From a virus: a stretch of DNA of 39,788 nucleotides. The notes beneath the pieces are model-generated. The model was given only the letters and a program-made list of their open reading frames with translations, was not told where the DNA came from and did no database searches. Shown piece after piece: positions 31,703 through 38,766 of the stretch. The stretch's first letter is position 1; each line of letters opens with the position of its first letter. The translations under genes were made by a program, and so were the position numbers. The stretch is taken from positions 1 through 39,788 of the IMG/VR virus record IMGVR_UViG_3300030906_000182; one strand, given 5' to 3'.

Positions 31703-32620
31703 TTAAGCAACCGCGTGGGTGATTTTGGCAACGCCCGCCCCGGTCAGCGAGACGGGTCCGACCGTCCAACCGCTCGAGATGTTCGTAGGTCCGGTAATCG
31801 TCTCGGACGCAGTGTTGACCGGGACGCTGCCGGGAATCAGCAGCCCGTAGGTGCCGATACCGCCGGTTCCGGTGATGAAACTGGCAATCTGCGTCCCCGC
31901 GGTCACGTTGGTACCCGAGATGGTGTCGCCAATCGACAATCCGCCGTCGGCAACCGCCGTGATGTTCAACACGCTGGAGGCGGTCGTAATCGCCTCGGTC
32001 GACTCCGTGGTCGGAACTGCGCTCAAGCTGTAGACCGCGCCGATGGCGCTCGGCGTGCCGCTCACGAGGCCCGTGATGGTCGTTCCCGACACAACGCCGG
32101 TGCCGCTCACAACATCGCCAATCGTGACAATGCTCGCGCCGGTCACGGTGACGAGGGTCAGTTGACCCTGCCCGCCGACGGTCGCCAGCGACCCGGTGCC
32201 GGTGAAGCCAATCGACCCGGTGAAACTGTTGGTCGCCTGCATCTGCGGGGCACCAGTATCTTCGTCAGCGTAGACCGTGGCGAGCGCCGTTGCGCCGCCC
32301 GCGAAGTACGCCCAGAAGTCGCCGCCGTTGAATAGCGTGACCATGAACCCCTCGGGCACTACGAGCGAATACTCGCCGAGATATTCGGTAATGAGCGCCT
32401 GCTCATTGCGTCCCAAAAAGCCGATTTGCCAACCGCTCACGTAAGACTGCGACACCTGTCCGGCGGGCCCTACCCATGCGAAGTTTCCGACCGTGAGGCC
32501 GCCCGCGGGGGCGACTAGGCCGCCCGGCGCAGTCAGGACCGAAGAGAACGGGTTCGTGCTCGCGAAGTCGCCGGCAACGCCGGGAGCCTGTACGAGATTA
32601 ACTTTTGACTGAAAGGGCAT
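31703..32620 (-). CDS. Structural cement protein (gp24-like) with two added beta domains
   Basis: The first 135 residues of this 305-residue protein form the cement core (GLTVGNFAWVGPAGQVSQSY, SGWQIGFLGRNEQALITEYL, EGFMVTLFNGGDFWAYFAGG). Two tandem beta-rich domains follow, about 138-212 and 214-285, each with a GxxVSGT-type turn and the TGTGGIGTYGL or IGAVYSLS strand, like the inserts in sheath, gpJ and adaptor proteins. Its leader (CAGGACGCACGAACATG) resembles that of the capsid gene. It likely locks onto capsid hexamers and displays the extra domains outside. Confidence 0.78.
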   Translation of the reverse strand: MPFQSKVNLVQAPGVAGDFASTNPFSSVLTAPGGLVAPAGGLTVGNFAWVGPAGQVSQSYVSGWQIGFLGRNEQALITEYLGEYSLVVPEGFMVTLFNGGDFWAYFAGGATALATVYADEDTGAPQMQATNSFTGSIGFTGTGSLATVGGQGQLTLVTVTGASIVTIGDVVSGTGVVSGTTITGLVSGTPSAIGAVYSLSAVPTTESTEAITTASSVLNITAVADGGLSIGDTISGTNVTAGTQIASFITGTGGIGTYGLLIPGSVPVNTASETITGPTNISSGWTVGPVSLTGAGVAKITHAVA

Positions 32621-32651
32621 GTTCGTGCGTCCTGTTTACTGTCGTGAAAAC

Positions 32652-33341
32652 TTAGATTCGGTTGTAACCCTTGATCGCGCCAGCCATTCCCGCGACGGTC
32701 GCCGAGTCGCTCGCGAACACGGGGGTTCGCGCGGTTTCGCGGTCAACAGCCAACTGGAACATCGAGCGGTAAGCGGAAGGGTCCACGCCCGCAGTGTCGA
32801 CGCCAAGCTTTTTCAGCGCGGCGCCGTACACTTCCGCAGCGCTGTCGTACGTCACGACCCCTACGACACCCTCGACCTCACGGCGAGCCGCGTGCAGCGC
32901 GTCGCGCGCGTCGATGGCGAGCTTGATTGCCGCGTCCATCGCTTTCTTGTCCTTGGTGGGCTCGGCGCCGCCGGCACCCGAGTTTCCGGTAGCCGACTTT
33001 TTGGGCTGCACGGTTTCGTCCTCGTCCTCGGCGTCCATGTCGTCCATGTCGTCCTTCGCCTTGTCCTTCGCCTTGTCCTTGCCGCGCGTCTTGTCGCTGT
33101 CGGTTTCGTCCTCGTCCTCGGCTTTCTCCTTGGGCGGAAACTCGTCCTTGGCTTCCTCGTCCTTCTCGGCGTCCTTCGCCTTTTCAATTTCGACGTTGCC
33201 GAGCCCGCCCTCATCCTTCGCTTTGTCCTTCGCCTTGTCTGCGGCGAACGCGACGTCGATGGCGCTCTTAACCTTCAAGGTCTGAGCCGAATCGAGCCCG
33301 AGAGCGGATGCGACGGCTACTGCGAGGGCGGAAACTTTCAT
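32652..33341 (-). CDS. Charged scaffold-like protein with a DUF2213-associated C-terminus
   Basis: This is 229 residues from the ATG at 33341 (AAGG eight bases upstream); an ATG two codons earlier is too near that site. Residues about 35-130 are a low-complexity run of Lys, Asp and Glu (KDKAKDKAKDDMDDMDAED), the kind of flexible charged core used by scaffolds. Residues 135-229 (MDAAIKLAIDARDALHAAR, VTYDSAAEVYGAALKKLGVD, GVDPSAYRSMFQLAV) resemble the C-terminal tail of fused DUF2213 protease-scaffold proteins. It probably directs capsid assembly and is then cut. Confidence 0.72.
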   Translation of the reverse strand: MKVSALAVAVASALGLDSAQTLKVKSAIDVAFAADKAKDKAKDEGGLGNVEIEKAKDAEKDEEAKDEFPPKEKAEDEDETDSDKTRGKDKAKDKAKDDMDDMDAEDEDETVQPKKSATGNSGAGGAEPTKDKKAMDAAIKLAIDARDALHAARREVEGVVGVVTYDSAAEVYGAALKKLGVDTAGVDPSAYRSMFQLAVDRETARTPVFASDSATVAGMAGAIKGYNRI

Positions 33342-33416
33342 GGGCATAACCTTGGATGAAGTGTGACAGAAGTCTCAGTTGAGGCGATATTACGTGAAGT
33401 GGCGGGCGAGTTGCAA

Positions 33417-34205
33417 CTAGCTCGCCGACGCCGTGACATCCGGACCGCAGCGACCCGCCGCCACAAGCGCCACGTGATTGCATCCGAGCTCGCGCATAAC
33501 GCCGTCGTACTTCTCGCCGCTCGGCGTCGTGCCAGGCGACATGTCGGCGCGGTAGCGGTAGCCGCACGATATCTCAGCCTGCTCTCCGGACTGGATACGC
33601 GCGATGGCTTCGCCGTCCCATACAGTCACGTCGGCTTTGAGGTAGGGGAACGTAAAGCGCACGTTCGACAGCGAGCCGACAATGTAAAACTTGTTCGGGT
33701 TGTCCGCGCTGACAGCCACGTGGTCGTTCATCAGCGGCTTGTTTTCGTACGTGGACGCAGCGGAGCCGAGCTCGGCGGCGTCGCGATAGAGCATGTACGT
33801 CTTGTCGGGCTCGAGCCCGAGCGCGTCGGCGTTCGGAATCTCGCGGCCGAAGTACGGGCATACCATCGCTTTCGAGATATTGGCGCCCTCGACATGGAGA
33901 TGCCCGTCCCGGTCGAGTTCGTGAACGGCACGGTCGAGCGCGATTGAATCGTTTGCTTTCAGCGAACGGAGCGCTTTCAGTTGGTGTTTTAGCTCCTCCT
34001 CGCCCGCCTCGATGGCGGTTTCTAGCTCGACCTCCGCGGAGTCCATCTCGAGCGAGCAGTCATCGCTGTCCGGCACGAGGTCGCAGTCGCCGCGGGCTTT
34101 CGATTCGGCAATCGCGACGGACTGTTTCTCGGCGTATCCCGACGAACGTAATTCGCGGATGTTAGCCGAGATGGCAGCTTGCGATTTACCGGCTTGAAGG
34201 GGCAT
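33417..34205 (-). CDS. Prohead maturation protease (DUF2213-like)
   Basis: This is 262 residues from the ATG at 34205; a TTG at 34226 is less likely. It opens with the basic MPLQAGKSQAAISANIRELR and QSVAIAESKARG motif that often precedes prohead proteins, then an acidic linker, then DUF2213: VCPYFGREIPNADALGL, KPLMNDHVAVSADNPN, YIVGSLSNVRFTFPYLKADV, AIARIQSGEQAEISCGYRY and CNHVALVAAGRCGPDV. The NDH His and EISCGY Ser suggest a His-Ser type protease. It is followed directly by the scaffold candidate, to which relatives are often fused. Confidence 0.83.
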   Translation of the reverse strand: MPLQAGKSQAAISANIRELRSSGYAEKQSVAIAESKARGDCDLVPDSDDCSLEMDSAEVELETAIEAGEEELKHQLKALRSLKANDSIALDRAVHELDRDGHLHVEGANISKAMVCPYFGREIPNADALGLEPDKTYMLYRDAAELGSAASTYENKPLMNDHVAVSADNPNKFYIVGSLSNVRFTFPYLKADVTVWDGEAIARIQSGEQAEISCGYRYRADMSPGTTPSGEKYDGVMRELGCNHVALVAAGRCGPDVTASAS

Positions 34206-34248
34206 CGCTAGATTATGCCCGAACAAGCCGGCGGCTAGCTAGCCTCGC

Positions 34249-34428
34249 TTATTTCGGCGGGGCGCTCGGCGGGGTCGGCGGGGGCGCCGGGGGCGGCGTG
34301 CCAGGGACGCTGACGGTCGTGGTCGACACGTCCACGCAGGGCAAGCCAGAATCAGGCGGCGGGCAGACGCGCCCGGCAAACGCCGAGCCAGATACCGCGA
34401 GCAGCGCGGCCAAGTAGATGAGTTTCAT
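34249..34428 (-). CDS. Small secreted proline-rich protein
   Basis: This is 59 residues from the ATG at 34428 (GAGG five bases upstream). Residues 1-19 are a clear signal peptide (KLIYLAALLAVSGSAFA) with an AFA cleavage site. The mature part, about 40 residues, has two cysteines (RVCPPPDSGLPCVDV) that could form a disulfide, and a Pro-rich tail (PGTPPPAPPPTPPSAPPK). It lies in the head operon, where an exported product is unexpected. It could change the host periplasm or block secondary infection. This is a guess from location and export signal. Confidence 0.68.
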   Translation of the reverse strand: MKLIYLAALLAVSGSAFAGRVCPPPDSGLPCVDVSTTTVSVPGTPPPAPPPTPPSAPPK

Positions 34429-34484
34429 AGACCCTCGCAATGTGGTTGATGACGTGGGTAACTATACGCTGGTTAACGCGCGCG

Positions 34485-34862
34485 TCAACCTTGGAAGTTC
34501 CCCAGCCCCGGCGTCACGTACATGCCGCCTGCGCTTTCCCACAGAATGCACGCGAGGTACAAGTCAATGTTAACGGGGACATTCAACACGATAACGGAAA
34601 ACGGCAACATCGGATAGCTGCACGTAAGCGGGGGCGGTCCGGCCCATTTGAACGCCTCGACCGTCTCGTCGCCGAACTCGATGTACGCCATGTCATTAGC
34701 GTAGTTAATGATGCGCAGTTGGGCGGTCGGACCCGGCGCCGTGGCGGTCGGTATCAGGATGCGCCCGGATTCCGTCGGGTTCGTTTGAAAACCCACAGTC
34801 GGACCCGACTGCTGGAAGCAACTGGCAGTGTTGGAAGTAACCGCAATAACCGAGCTAGGCAT
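34485..34862 (-). CDS. Small beta-rich protein, paralogue of the 17538 gene
   Basis: This 125-residue protein starts after a region rich in inverted repeats. The sequence is beta-prone (GRILIPTATAPGPTAQLRII, MAYIEFGDETVEAFKW, MLPFSVIVLNVPVNIDLYLA) and ends GGMYVTPGLGNFQG. The end matches the VYFTPGLGN of the protein at 17538-17882, so the two look like diverged copies, one in the head block and one beside the fibres. It may be a minor structural protein. No enzymatic motif is seen. Confidence 0.68.
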   Translation of the reverse strand: MPSSVIAVTSNTASCFQQSGPTVGFQTNPTESGRILIPTATAPGPTAQLRIINYANDMAYIEFGDETVEAFKWAGPPPLTCSYPMLPFSVIVLNVPVNIDLYLACILWESAGGMYVTPGLGNFQG

Positions 34863-34900
34863 GTGAGCCGCCCTAACGCGTCCGTACGTTTAAGGGATTC

Positions 34901-34940
34901 CCGCACAGGCAGTATACGCCTGTCTGTGCGGTAACGCACA
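34901..34940. promoter_or_regulatory. Interleaved inverted repeats with a TATACT box
   Basis: In the 100-base gap before the 34485 gene, three related arms occur: CCGCACAG (34901-34908), CTGTGCGG (34924-34931) and CGCACA (34935-34940). The first and second pair over 15 bases; the second and third make a tight TGTGCG-GTAA-CGCACA hairpin (34925-34940). A third hairpin, ACAGGC/GCCTGT (34905-34910 with 34918-34923), overlaps them. On the minus strand a TATACT -10-like box lies within the main loop. No T run follows, so an operator or promoter fits better than a terminator. Confidence 0.5.
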
Positions 34941-34962
34941 TAGCGGGTTATTGCGGTGCGAT

Positions 34963-35898
34963 TTACCGCGAACGACGCTCGGCTGCTCGTAACAGCGGTG
35001 TCTCGGGCGACCGCCGCTTAGCCTGCTCGATGGTTTCAAACGCTGGAATCACGGCGCGCGAGGTGCACCTGCAGTTAATCAGCTCGCCCGGGAACACGTA
35101 CTTGTCCTCGGCTGAGTCCCACATGCCCTGCGAGAGCGGGTACGACTTGCCCGACATTGCCACGTGGGTACGCCGCGGAACTTTGCCGCCCGCGCTGTGC
35201 TGCCATACGGCGTGAGTGATGCCGAGTTCCTGCCGGCGGGTGCGCTCGATAACGGCTTTCGCCTTGTTGTTCTGGTCACGTGAAATCGTAGCGGCGCGGT
35301 CCCGCGTGATACCGTACGTCTTACGCAAATCGACCGAGAGCGCATGCATGTCCGCGCCCTTCATCACGCTTGACCAGACCTTAGACTGTACGTCTTTTAG
35401 GTACTCTTGTGGGATGCTCTTGATGAGGTTTACCTGTTCGGCGACTACCGCCTGGTACGCCGCGCGGCTCGCGGGCGTGGGCGCGAACGTGACCGTAAAC
35501 CCGGCGTCCTTGAGCGCGGCGCGCAATGCGGTCTGTGTCACGCCGAACGACTTACCGGCGAACTTCTGCGCGAGCTCGACCGACACGGCGTCAAACTTCG
35601 ATATCCATTTGAGCCCCCATTTGCGCAGCGCCGCGCGAATGAGCAGCGCGGGATTTGCCGCATCCTGCGCAAACTCGGGCTCCTCGCAAATCTCGGCATA
35701 GGCGGCGAGTAAGTCGCGCTCGGCTTCCGAGTGCATGTCGGCAAGCAACCGCTCGAGCCGCTCGTAATACCAGGCAGCCACGCCCGCGTTAGCGTGGATA
35801 GCCCGCACGGTCACGGGCTTTTTCGAGTGTTCGGGCGGGTCAGCGCGGAGGAGCGGCACGGGCGCCCGGCGCGAGCGGGGCGCCGCCATACATTTCAT
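34963..35898 (-). CDS. Mu gpF-like head morphogenesis protein
   Basis: This is 311 residues from the ATG at 35898, chosen because AGGAG lies five bases upstream. The C-terminal part carries the Mu gpF/SPP1 gp7 signature: ATISRDQNNKAKAVIERTRR, AVWQHSAGGKVPRRTHVAMS, GKSYPLSQGMWDS, and YVFPGELINCRCTSRAVIP. The N-terminal half is helical (LERLLADMHSEAERDLLAAY). Proteins of this kind follow the portal in many phages and enter the head as minor components. Its start overlaps the end of the preceding gene by 59 bases. Confidence 0.88.
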   Translation of the reverse strand: MKCMAAPRSRRAPVPLLRADPPEHSKKPVTVRAIHANAGVAAWYYERLERLLADMHSEAERDLLAAYAEICEEPEFAQDAANPALLIRAALRKWGLKWISKFDAVSVELAQKFAGKSFGVTQTALRAALKDAGFTVTFAPTPASRAAYQAVVAEQVNLIKSIPQEYLKDVQSKVWSSVMKGADMHALSVDLRKTYGITRDRAATISRDQNNKAKAVIERTRRQELGITHAVWQHSAGGKVPRRTHVAMSGKSYPLSQGMWDSAEDKYVFPGELINCRCTSRAVIPAFETIEQAKRRSPETPLLRAAERRSR

Positions 35899-36229
35899 GG
35901 AGCTCCTGCGACCACATGAGGGCACGCCAGGAGAGCGCGTTCGCCTCGGTCAAGAGCGATTCGACCAGCGCGCGGCGGTCTGCGTCGCACTCCCGCTCGA
36001 GCGCCGCCAGCATGTCAGCAAGGTCCATGACGTGCCGCACGATGCAGTCCCCGTGGTCATTCGATTTGCCGCGCGTATGGTGCATCGGCTCGCCGGGGTT
36101 GTGCTTGTCGTTCCCCGCCTTGGAGTGGCGCGCGACGCCTGCGAGCGCGGCAGGCGCGTATTTCAGGCAGCCGGTGAACACGGGCACGTTTTTACGCTCG
36201 TCGCTGTCGGTCGGCAAGGTCAGTTTCAT
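35840..36229 (-). CDS. DUF5664-like protein (dATP/dGTP pyrophosphohydrolase-related, tentative)
   Basis: This is 129 residues from the ATG at 36229 (ATGA overlap with the phosphoesterase). The phrases VPVFTGCLKYAPAALAGVAR, HSKAGNDKHNPGEPMHHT and CIVRHVMDLADMLAALERE resemble DUF5664 proteins, some of which are linked with MazG/MazZ-type hydrolysis of dATP or dGTP. The KYAP...GVARHS and RHVMDLAD helices would hold the metal-binding residues. If active it would shape the phage's nucleotide pool. The likeness is by eye, and the protein could be a distant, inactive member. Confidence 0.6.
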   Translation of the reverse strand: MKLTLPTDSDERKNVPVFTGCLKYAPAALAGVARHSKAGNDKHNPGEPMHHTRGKSNDHGDCIVRHVMDLADMLAALERECDADRRALVESLLTEANALSWRALMWSQELHEMYGGAPLAPGARAAPPR

Positions 36230-37299
36230 TTGCCGGGCACCGACACCCACGCTGCCGCTTTGGTCGCCTTTGTCGTGGTGTCCGCCCATACGGCGTTATC
36301 CCAACACAAGCCGTTGTCGGGATGCGTGACCCAAAAGTTTTGCGACGGCGGCTCAAACCCGAAGTTGTTGTCGGCAGCGTACTCGTCGTATCCCTTGAGC
36401 GTACCGTTGCCGCGCAGACGCGCCGTCAGCATCCGCTTGTGAAAGTGCCCAAATTCCATTACATCGTAATCTTGCCCGACCGCCGCGTTGCGGGTGTTTT
36501 TCTTCTGCTCGCCGCGCGTGACCGGACCAAGCGGTCCAATAATACCGTCGCCTCCCCGGAATTGGTCGCCGTGCGTAAGTAGGTAGCGGGTGCCGTATAC
36601 GCGGTAAAGCGCATCCGAACCGTCTGGGATATAGAAAGTAACTCGCCTGTCGTTCTCGAAATGCGCAGCGAGGAACTGGTAGAGCAGCCACCCGAACGAC
36701 GTGTGATTGCGGTCCTTAGACCAAATCTTTTTGGTGTCGCGGTCGTGGTTGCCGCTCACGCAGGGTAAGAAGACGTGTCCGAACGTATCAGCCATCAATG
36801 TGATTGCCGGCACGAGATGCTTGTACAAATCCATGAGCGTCGGCATTGTGTTGAGTTCATTCGACGCCGACAGTTCGTCGTGAATGTTCCCGCTAATCAT
36901 GTCGCCGCCTAAGGGCATAACGATGCCGGGGTAACGCATTTCCGGGTCAATAATCTTGCAGAGAAAAATCGTTGACTCGACCACGGTGCGCAGCCGGCGG
37001 CGCGCGATAGCGAGGTTGTACGAATTGACCTCGCCGATTTGCGAGGCGCGTACCTGCTCGCCCCAATGCAAGTCTGACAGCATGAGCTTAGGCACGCCGG
37101 GGGCTTTCGCCTTTTTCGGTTCGTACGCCCACGAAGGCAGCTGCAATTCGTTGACGGCAAGCTTGGCGGTGCCGAGAAATTCGCGCAACGCCTCGGCGGT
37201 GCTCGCCTCGGTATTCGCCTCCTCAAGCTGGCGCTTGAGGTCCGCAATGATGAGTTGCGGGTCATGTACCTTGCGGAAATCGGCTAATTTCTTCGCCAT
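36226..37299 (-). CDS. Calcineurin-like metallophosphoesterase
   Basis: This 357-residue protein shows the full motif set of the superfamily: SDLHWG (D76, H78), GGDMISGN (D133), SGNHDRD (N184, H185), LTHGDQ near 240 and FGHFH near 283. These bind two metal ions. The N-terminal 60 residues form a coiled-coil-like helix (LIIADLKRQLEEANTEASTA). Relatives include nucleases and phosphatases; the phage group is often thought to act on DNA ends, but the substrate here is not visible. It is coupled to the DUF5664-like gene. Confidence 0.87.
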   Translation of the reverse strand: MAKKLADFRKVHDPQLIIADLKRQLEEANTEASTAEALREFLGTAKLAVNELQLPSWAYEPKKAKAPGVPKLMLSDLHWGEQVRASQIGEVNSYNLAIARRRLRTVVESTIFLCKIIDPEMRYPGIVMPLGGDMISGNIHDELSASNELNTMPTLMDLYKHLVPAITLMADTFGHVFLPCVSGNHDRDTKKIWSKDRNHTSFGWLLYQFLAAHFENDRRVTFYIPDGSDALYRVYGTRYLLTHGDQFRGGDGIIGPLGPVTRGEQKKNTRNAAVGQDYDVMEFGHFHKRMLTARLRGNGTLKGYDEYAADNNFGFEPPSQNFWVTHPDNGLCWDNAVWADTTTKATKAAAWVSVPGK

Positions 37300-37302
37300 G
37301 GC

Positions 37303-37638
37303 CTAATCCTCGTCGGGCGCCCAGTGTTTGAACGCGCGGGGTTGTTCCTTGCACAATTTCGCCGCCATCTTAGCATCAGCAAACCAGACTTTGCGCGGCG
37401 TCTTCTTGTGGGCGCCCGGCACGATAACGATATGCGCGGCGAACGACGGGCGTGCTTCGGGCAGTTGATTGACAGATAAGTCAGCCCGCTTGGCAAGGTC
37501 TATCTCGTACTCCCAATCATCCCCGTCCCGGGCCATCGCCGCGAACGCCTTGCGGACGGCGGACGGGATCTTAACCGTCGGGTCGTGCGCGGCGCGGAGG
37601 TCGTCAAGGGTTTTGCGGGGTCGTTTTGGTGTCGTCAA
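37303..37638 (-). CDS. Unknown small protein coupled to the phosphoesterase
   Basis: This gives 111 residues from the TTG at 37638 (AGGAG six bases upstream). It begins RKTLDDLRAAHDPTVKIPSA, similar in shape to the phosphoesterase N-terminus (KLADFRKVHDPQLIIADLK). The middle, AKRADLSVNQLPEARPSFAA, continues to HIVIVPGAHKKTPRKVWFAD and ends with KEQPRAFKHWAPDED. It looks like a small helical domain that could bind the phosphoesterase or DNA. No known family is recognised. Confidence 0.65.
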   Translation of the reverse strand: MTTPKRPRKTLDDLRAAHDPTVKIPSAVRKAFAAMARDGDDWEYEIDLAKRADLSVNQLPEARPSFAAHIVIVPGAHKKTPRKVWFADAKMAAKLCKEQPRAFKHWAPDED

Positions 37639-37641
37639 AGT

Positions 37642-37791
37642 CTACTCCTTACGTGGTTTAATCAATGCTCCGCGAAACCATCGCGGCTTGCTGTCAACAG
37701 TCGGGCGAGCTTCCGCGGGTTTATCTGTCGCTTTGCGTTCAATAATCGCCGCGTCCATTACCTGACGGGCGCTCGTTTTCTTCAATCGCAT
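37642..37791 (-). CDS. Very small basic protein
   Basis: This 49-residue frame starts at the ATG at 37791, ten bases inside the end of the cupin-like gene, with GAGG about ten bases upstream. It ends three bases before the TTG of the next gene and carries that gene's ribosome binding site in its last codons (AAG GAG TAG). The product (RLKKTSARQVMDAAIIERKA, KPRWFRGALIKPRKE) is basic and may bind nucleic acid. Its exact fit in the operon argues that it is translated. Confidence 0.5.
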   Translation of the reverse strand: MRLKKTSARQVMDAAIIERKATDKPAEARPTVDSKPRWFRGALIKPRKE

Positions 37792-38348
37792 CCGCGCCCT
37801 ACCTCGCTGACGCCGGTCGAGTAGTAATCATCGACGCCGCCCTGTCGGTTCGTGTTGTATGTGTCGGCGTCGCGCCAGCCTTGCGGGCACATATAGCCCC
37901 ATCGGCGGCGTTGCGGCCAGCGAAGCCATAGCGTCCACACGGGGCGGGAATCGATGAGCTCGATTCGGTGCAGCGTCTCGGCTTTGCGAAACAGCGGGCG
38001 CCATGCGCGCCGGTAGTATTTACGGTCCTTGAACCATCTGCCGTCGGCTTGACGCGAGCGTACGCCTGCGTCCCATCCTGATGGCCACCGCCGCAATGGT
38101 GGCTGCATGCCGTCTGGGTAATACTCGCGCACGACCTCGACGAACCCTTGCCGGCTAAGAATCAGCGAGATGCTATCGCCCTTGTGATCGTGCAGCGCGC
38201 GGTCGTCGTCGCTCCGCAGCCATTTATGCAGGCTCAGCTGCCATCCACGCAACACGAATAGATGCCAGCGTATAGTCTGCGGGTTGTTTCGCGGCCCAAT
38301 AATCAAATCAGGCTTTCGCAATTTGGCGTTCCCATGTTTTGATTGCAT
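37782..38348 (-). CDS. Cupin-like phage protein
   Basis: This is about 188 residues; the start is uncertain (ATG at 38348 or 38360, both overlapping the HNH gene). The pattern fits a phage cupin-like group: WQLSLHKWLRSDDDRALHDH, then GDSISLILSRQGFVEVV, later FRKAETLHRIELI and VWTLWLRWPQRRRWGYMCPQ. The HDH and LHRIEL segments hold His and Glu residues at positions suitable for a metal site. In relatives a PW usually follows HDH, here replaced by KG. The function is unknown; it might modify a small molecule or a surface group. Confidence 0.65.
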   Translation of the reverse strand: MQSKHGNAKLRKPDLIIGPRNNPQTIRWHLFVLRGWQLSLHKWLRSDDDRALHDHKGDSISLILSRQGFVEVVREYYPDGMQPPLRRWPSGWDAGVRSRQADGRWFKDRKYYRRAWRPLFRKAETLHRIELIDSRPVWTLWLRWPQRRRWGYMCPQGWRDADTYNTNRQGGVDDYYSTGVSEVGRGCD

Positions 38349-38763
38349 GACAGTTGGCACACCGAACTTTGCATTGACCCATTTCGATTTCCGCCATCAG
38401 TCCCTTGATATTTCCGATACGGCCTATCTCGGCAGACTTAGGCCCTTCGTGGTCAAACTCCAATGCGGCGAAATGTCCTCGATAACCGCAATCAATACAG
38501 CCTTTGGATAGCTTAAATTCCTGTCTCCAAAGTCTCACGGCCTTGCGGCTATTACGACAATTTTTCAAATGTACGGCGTATCGCGCGGGGTATTCTTTGG
38601 TTTTGATGTAGCTTCGCGCGCGAGATTGCGTCAGTTGATTCGGATTGTCCCGTTTAAGTCGAGCGCGTTGCGCGCGACGCTTGCATTTGTCCGAACAGTA
38701 ACGCGCGTTATAGCCCATAGGTTTAGGCTGAAACGGCGTCGAGCACTGCAGGCAAGTCATCAT
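38308..38763 (-). CDS. HNH endonuclease, likely homing-type mobile gene
   Basis: This 151-residue protein has an N-terminal zinc element (CLQCSTPF, then YCSDKCKRRAQRARLKRDN), a basic middle, and an HNH domain: CIDCGYRGHFAALEFDHEG with the catalytic DH, and CKVRCANCHAIKTWERQ with the second Cys pair and final His. Four sampled 60-base lines of the gene average about 48 percent G+C, far below a neighbouring portal line (70 percent), so it is probably acquired. It is inserted between the portal and the late genes and has its own promoter-like site. Confidence 0.88.
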   Translation of the reverse strand: MMTCLQCSTPFQPKPMGYNARYCSDKCKRRAQRARLKRDNPNQLTQSRARSYIKTKEYPARYAVHLKNCRNSRKAVRLWRQEFKLSKGCIDCGYRGHFAALEFDHEGPKSAEIGRIGNIKGLMAEIEMGQCKVRCANCHAIKTWERQIAKA

Positions 38764-38766
38764 TTG

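Noticed and set aside
30626-32335. 569-residue plus-strand frame opposite capsid and cement genes
   Set aside because: Its sequence is Arg/Val/Gly/His-rich, typical of an antisense shadow in G+C-rich DNA, and the minus-strand frames carry clear capsid and cement motifs.
32990-33250. Repeated gtccttcgcctt-like units as a possible CRISPR or DNA repeat array
   Set aside because: They encode the Lys/Asp-rich KDKAKD run of the scaffold candidate; there are no spacers of constant length.
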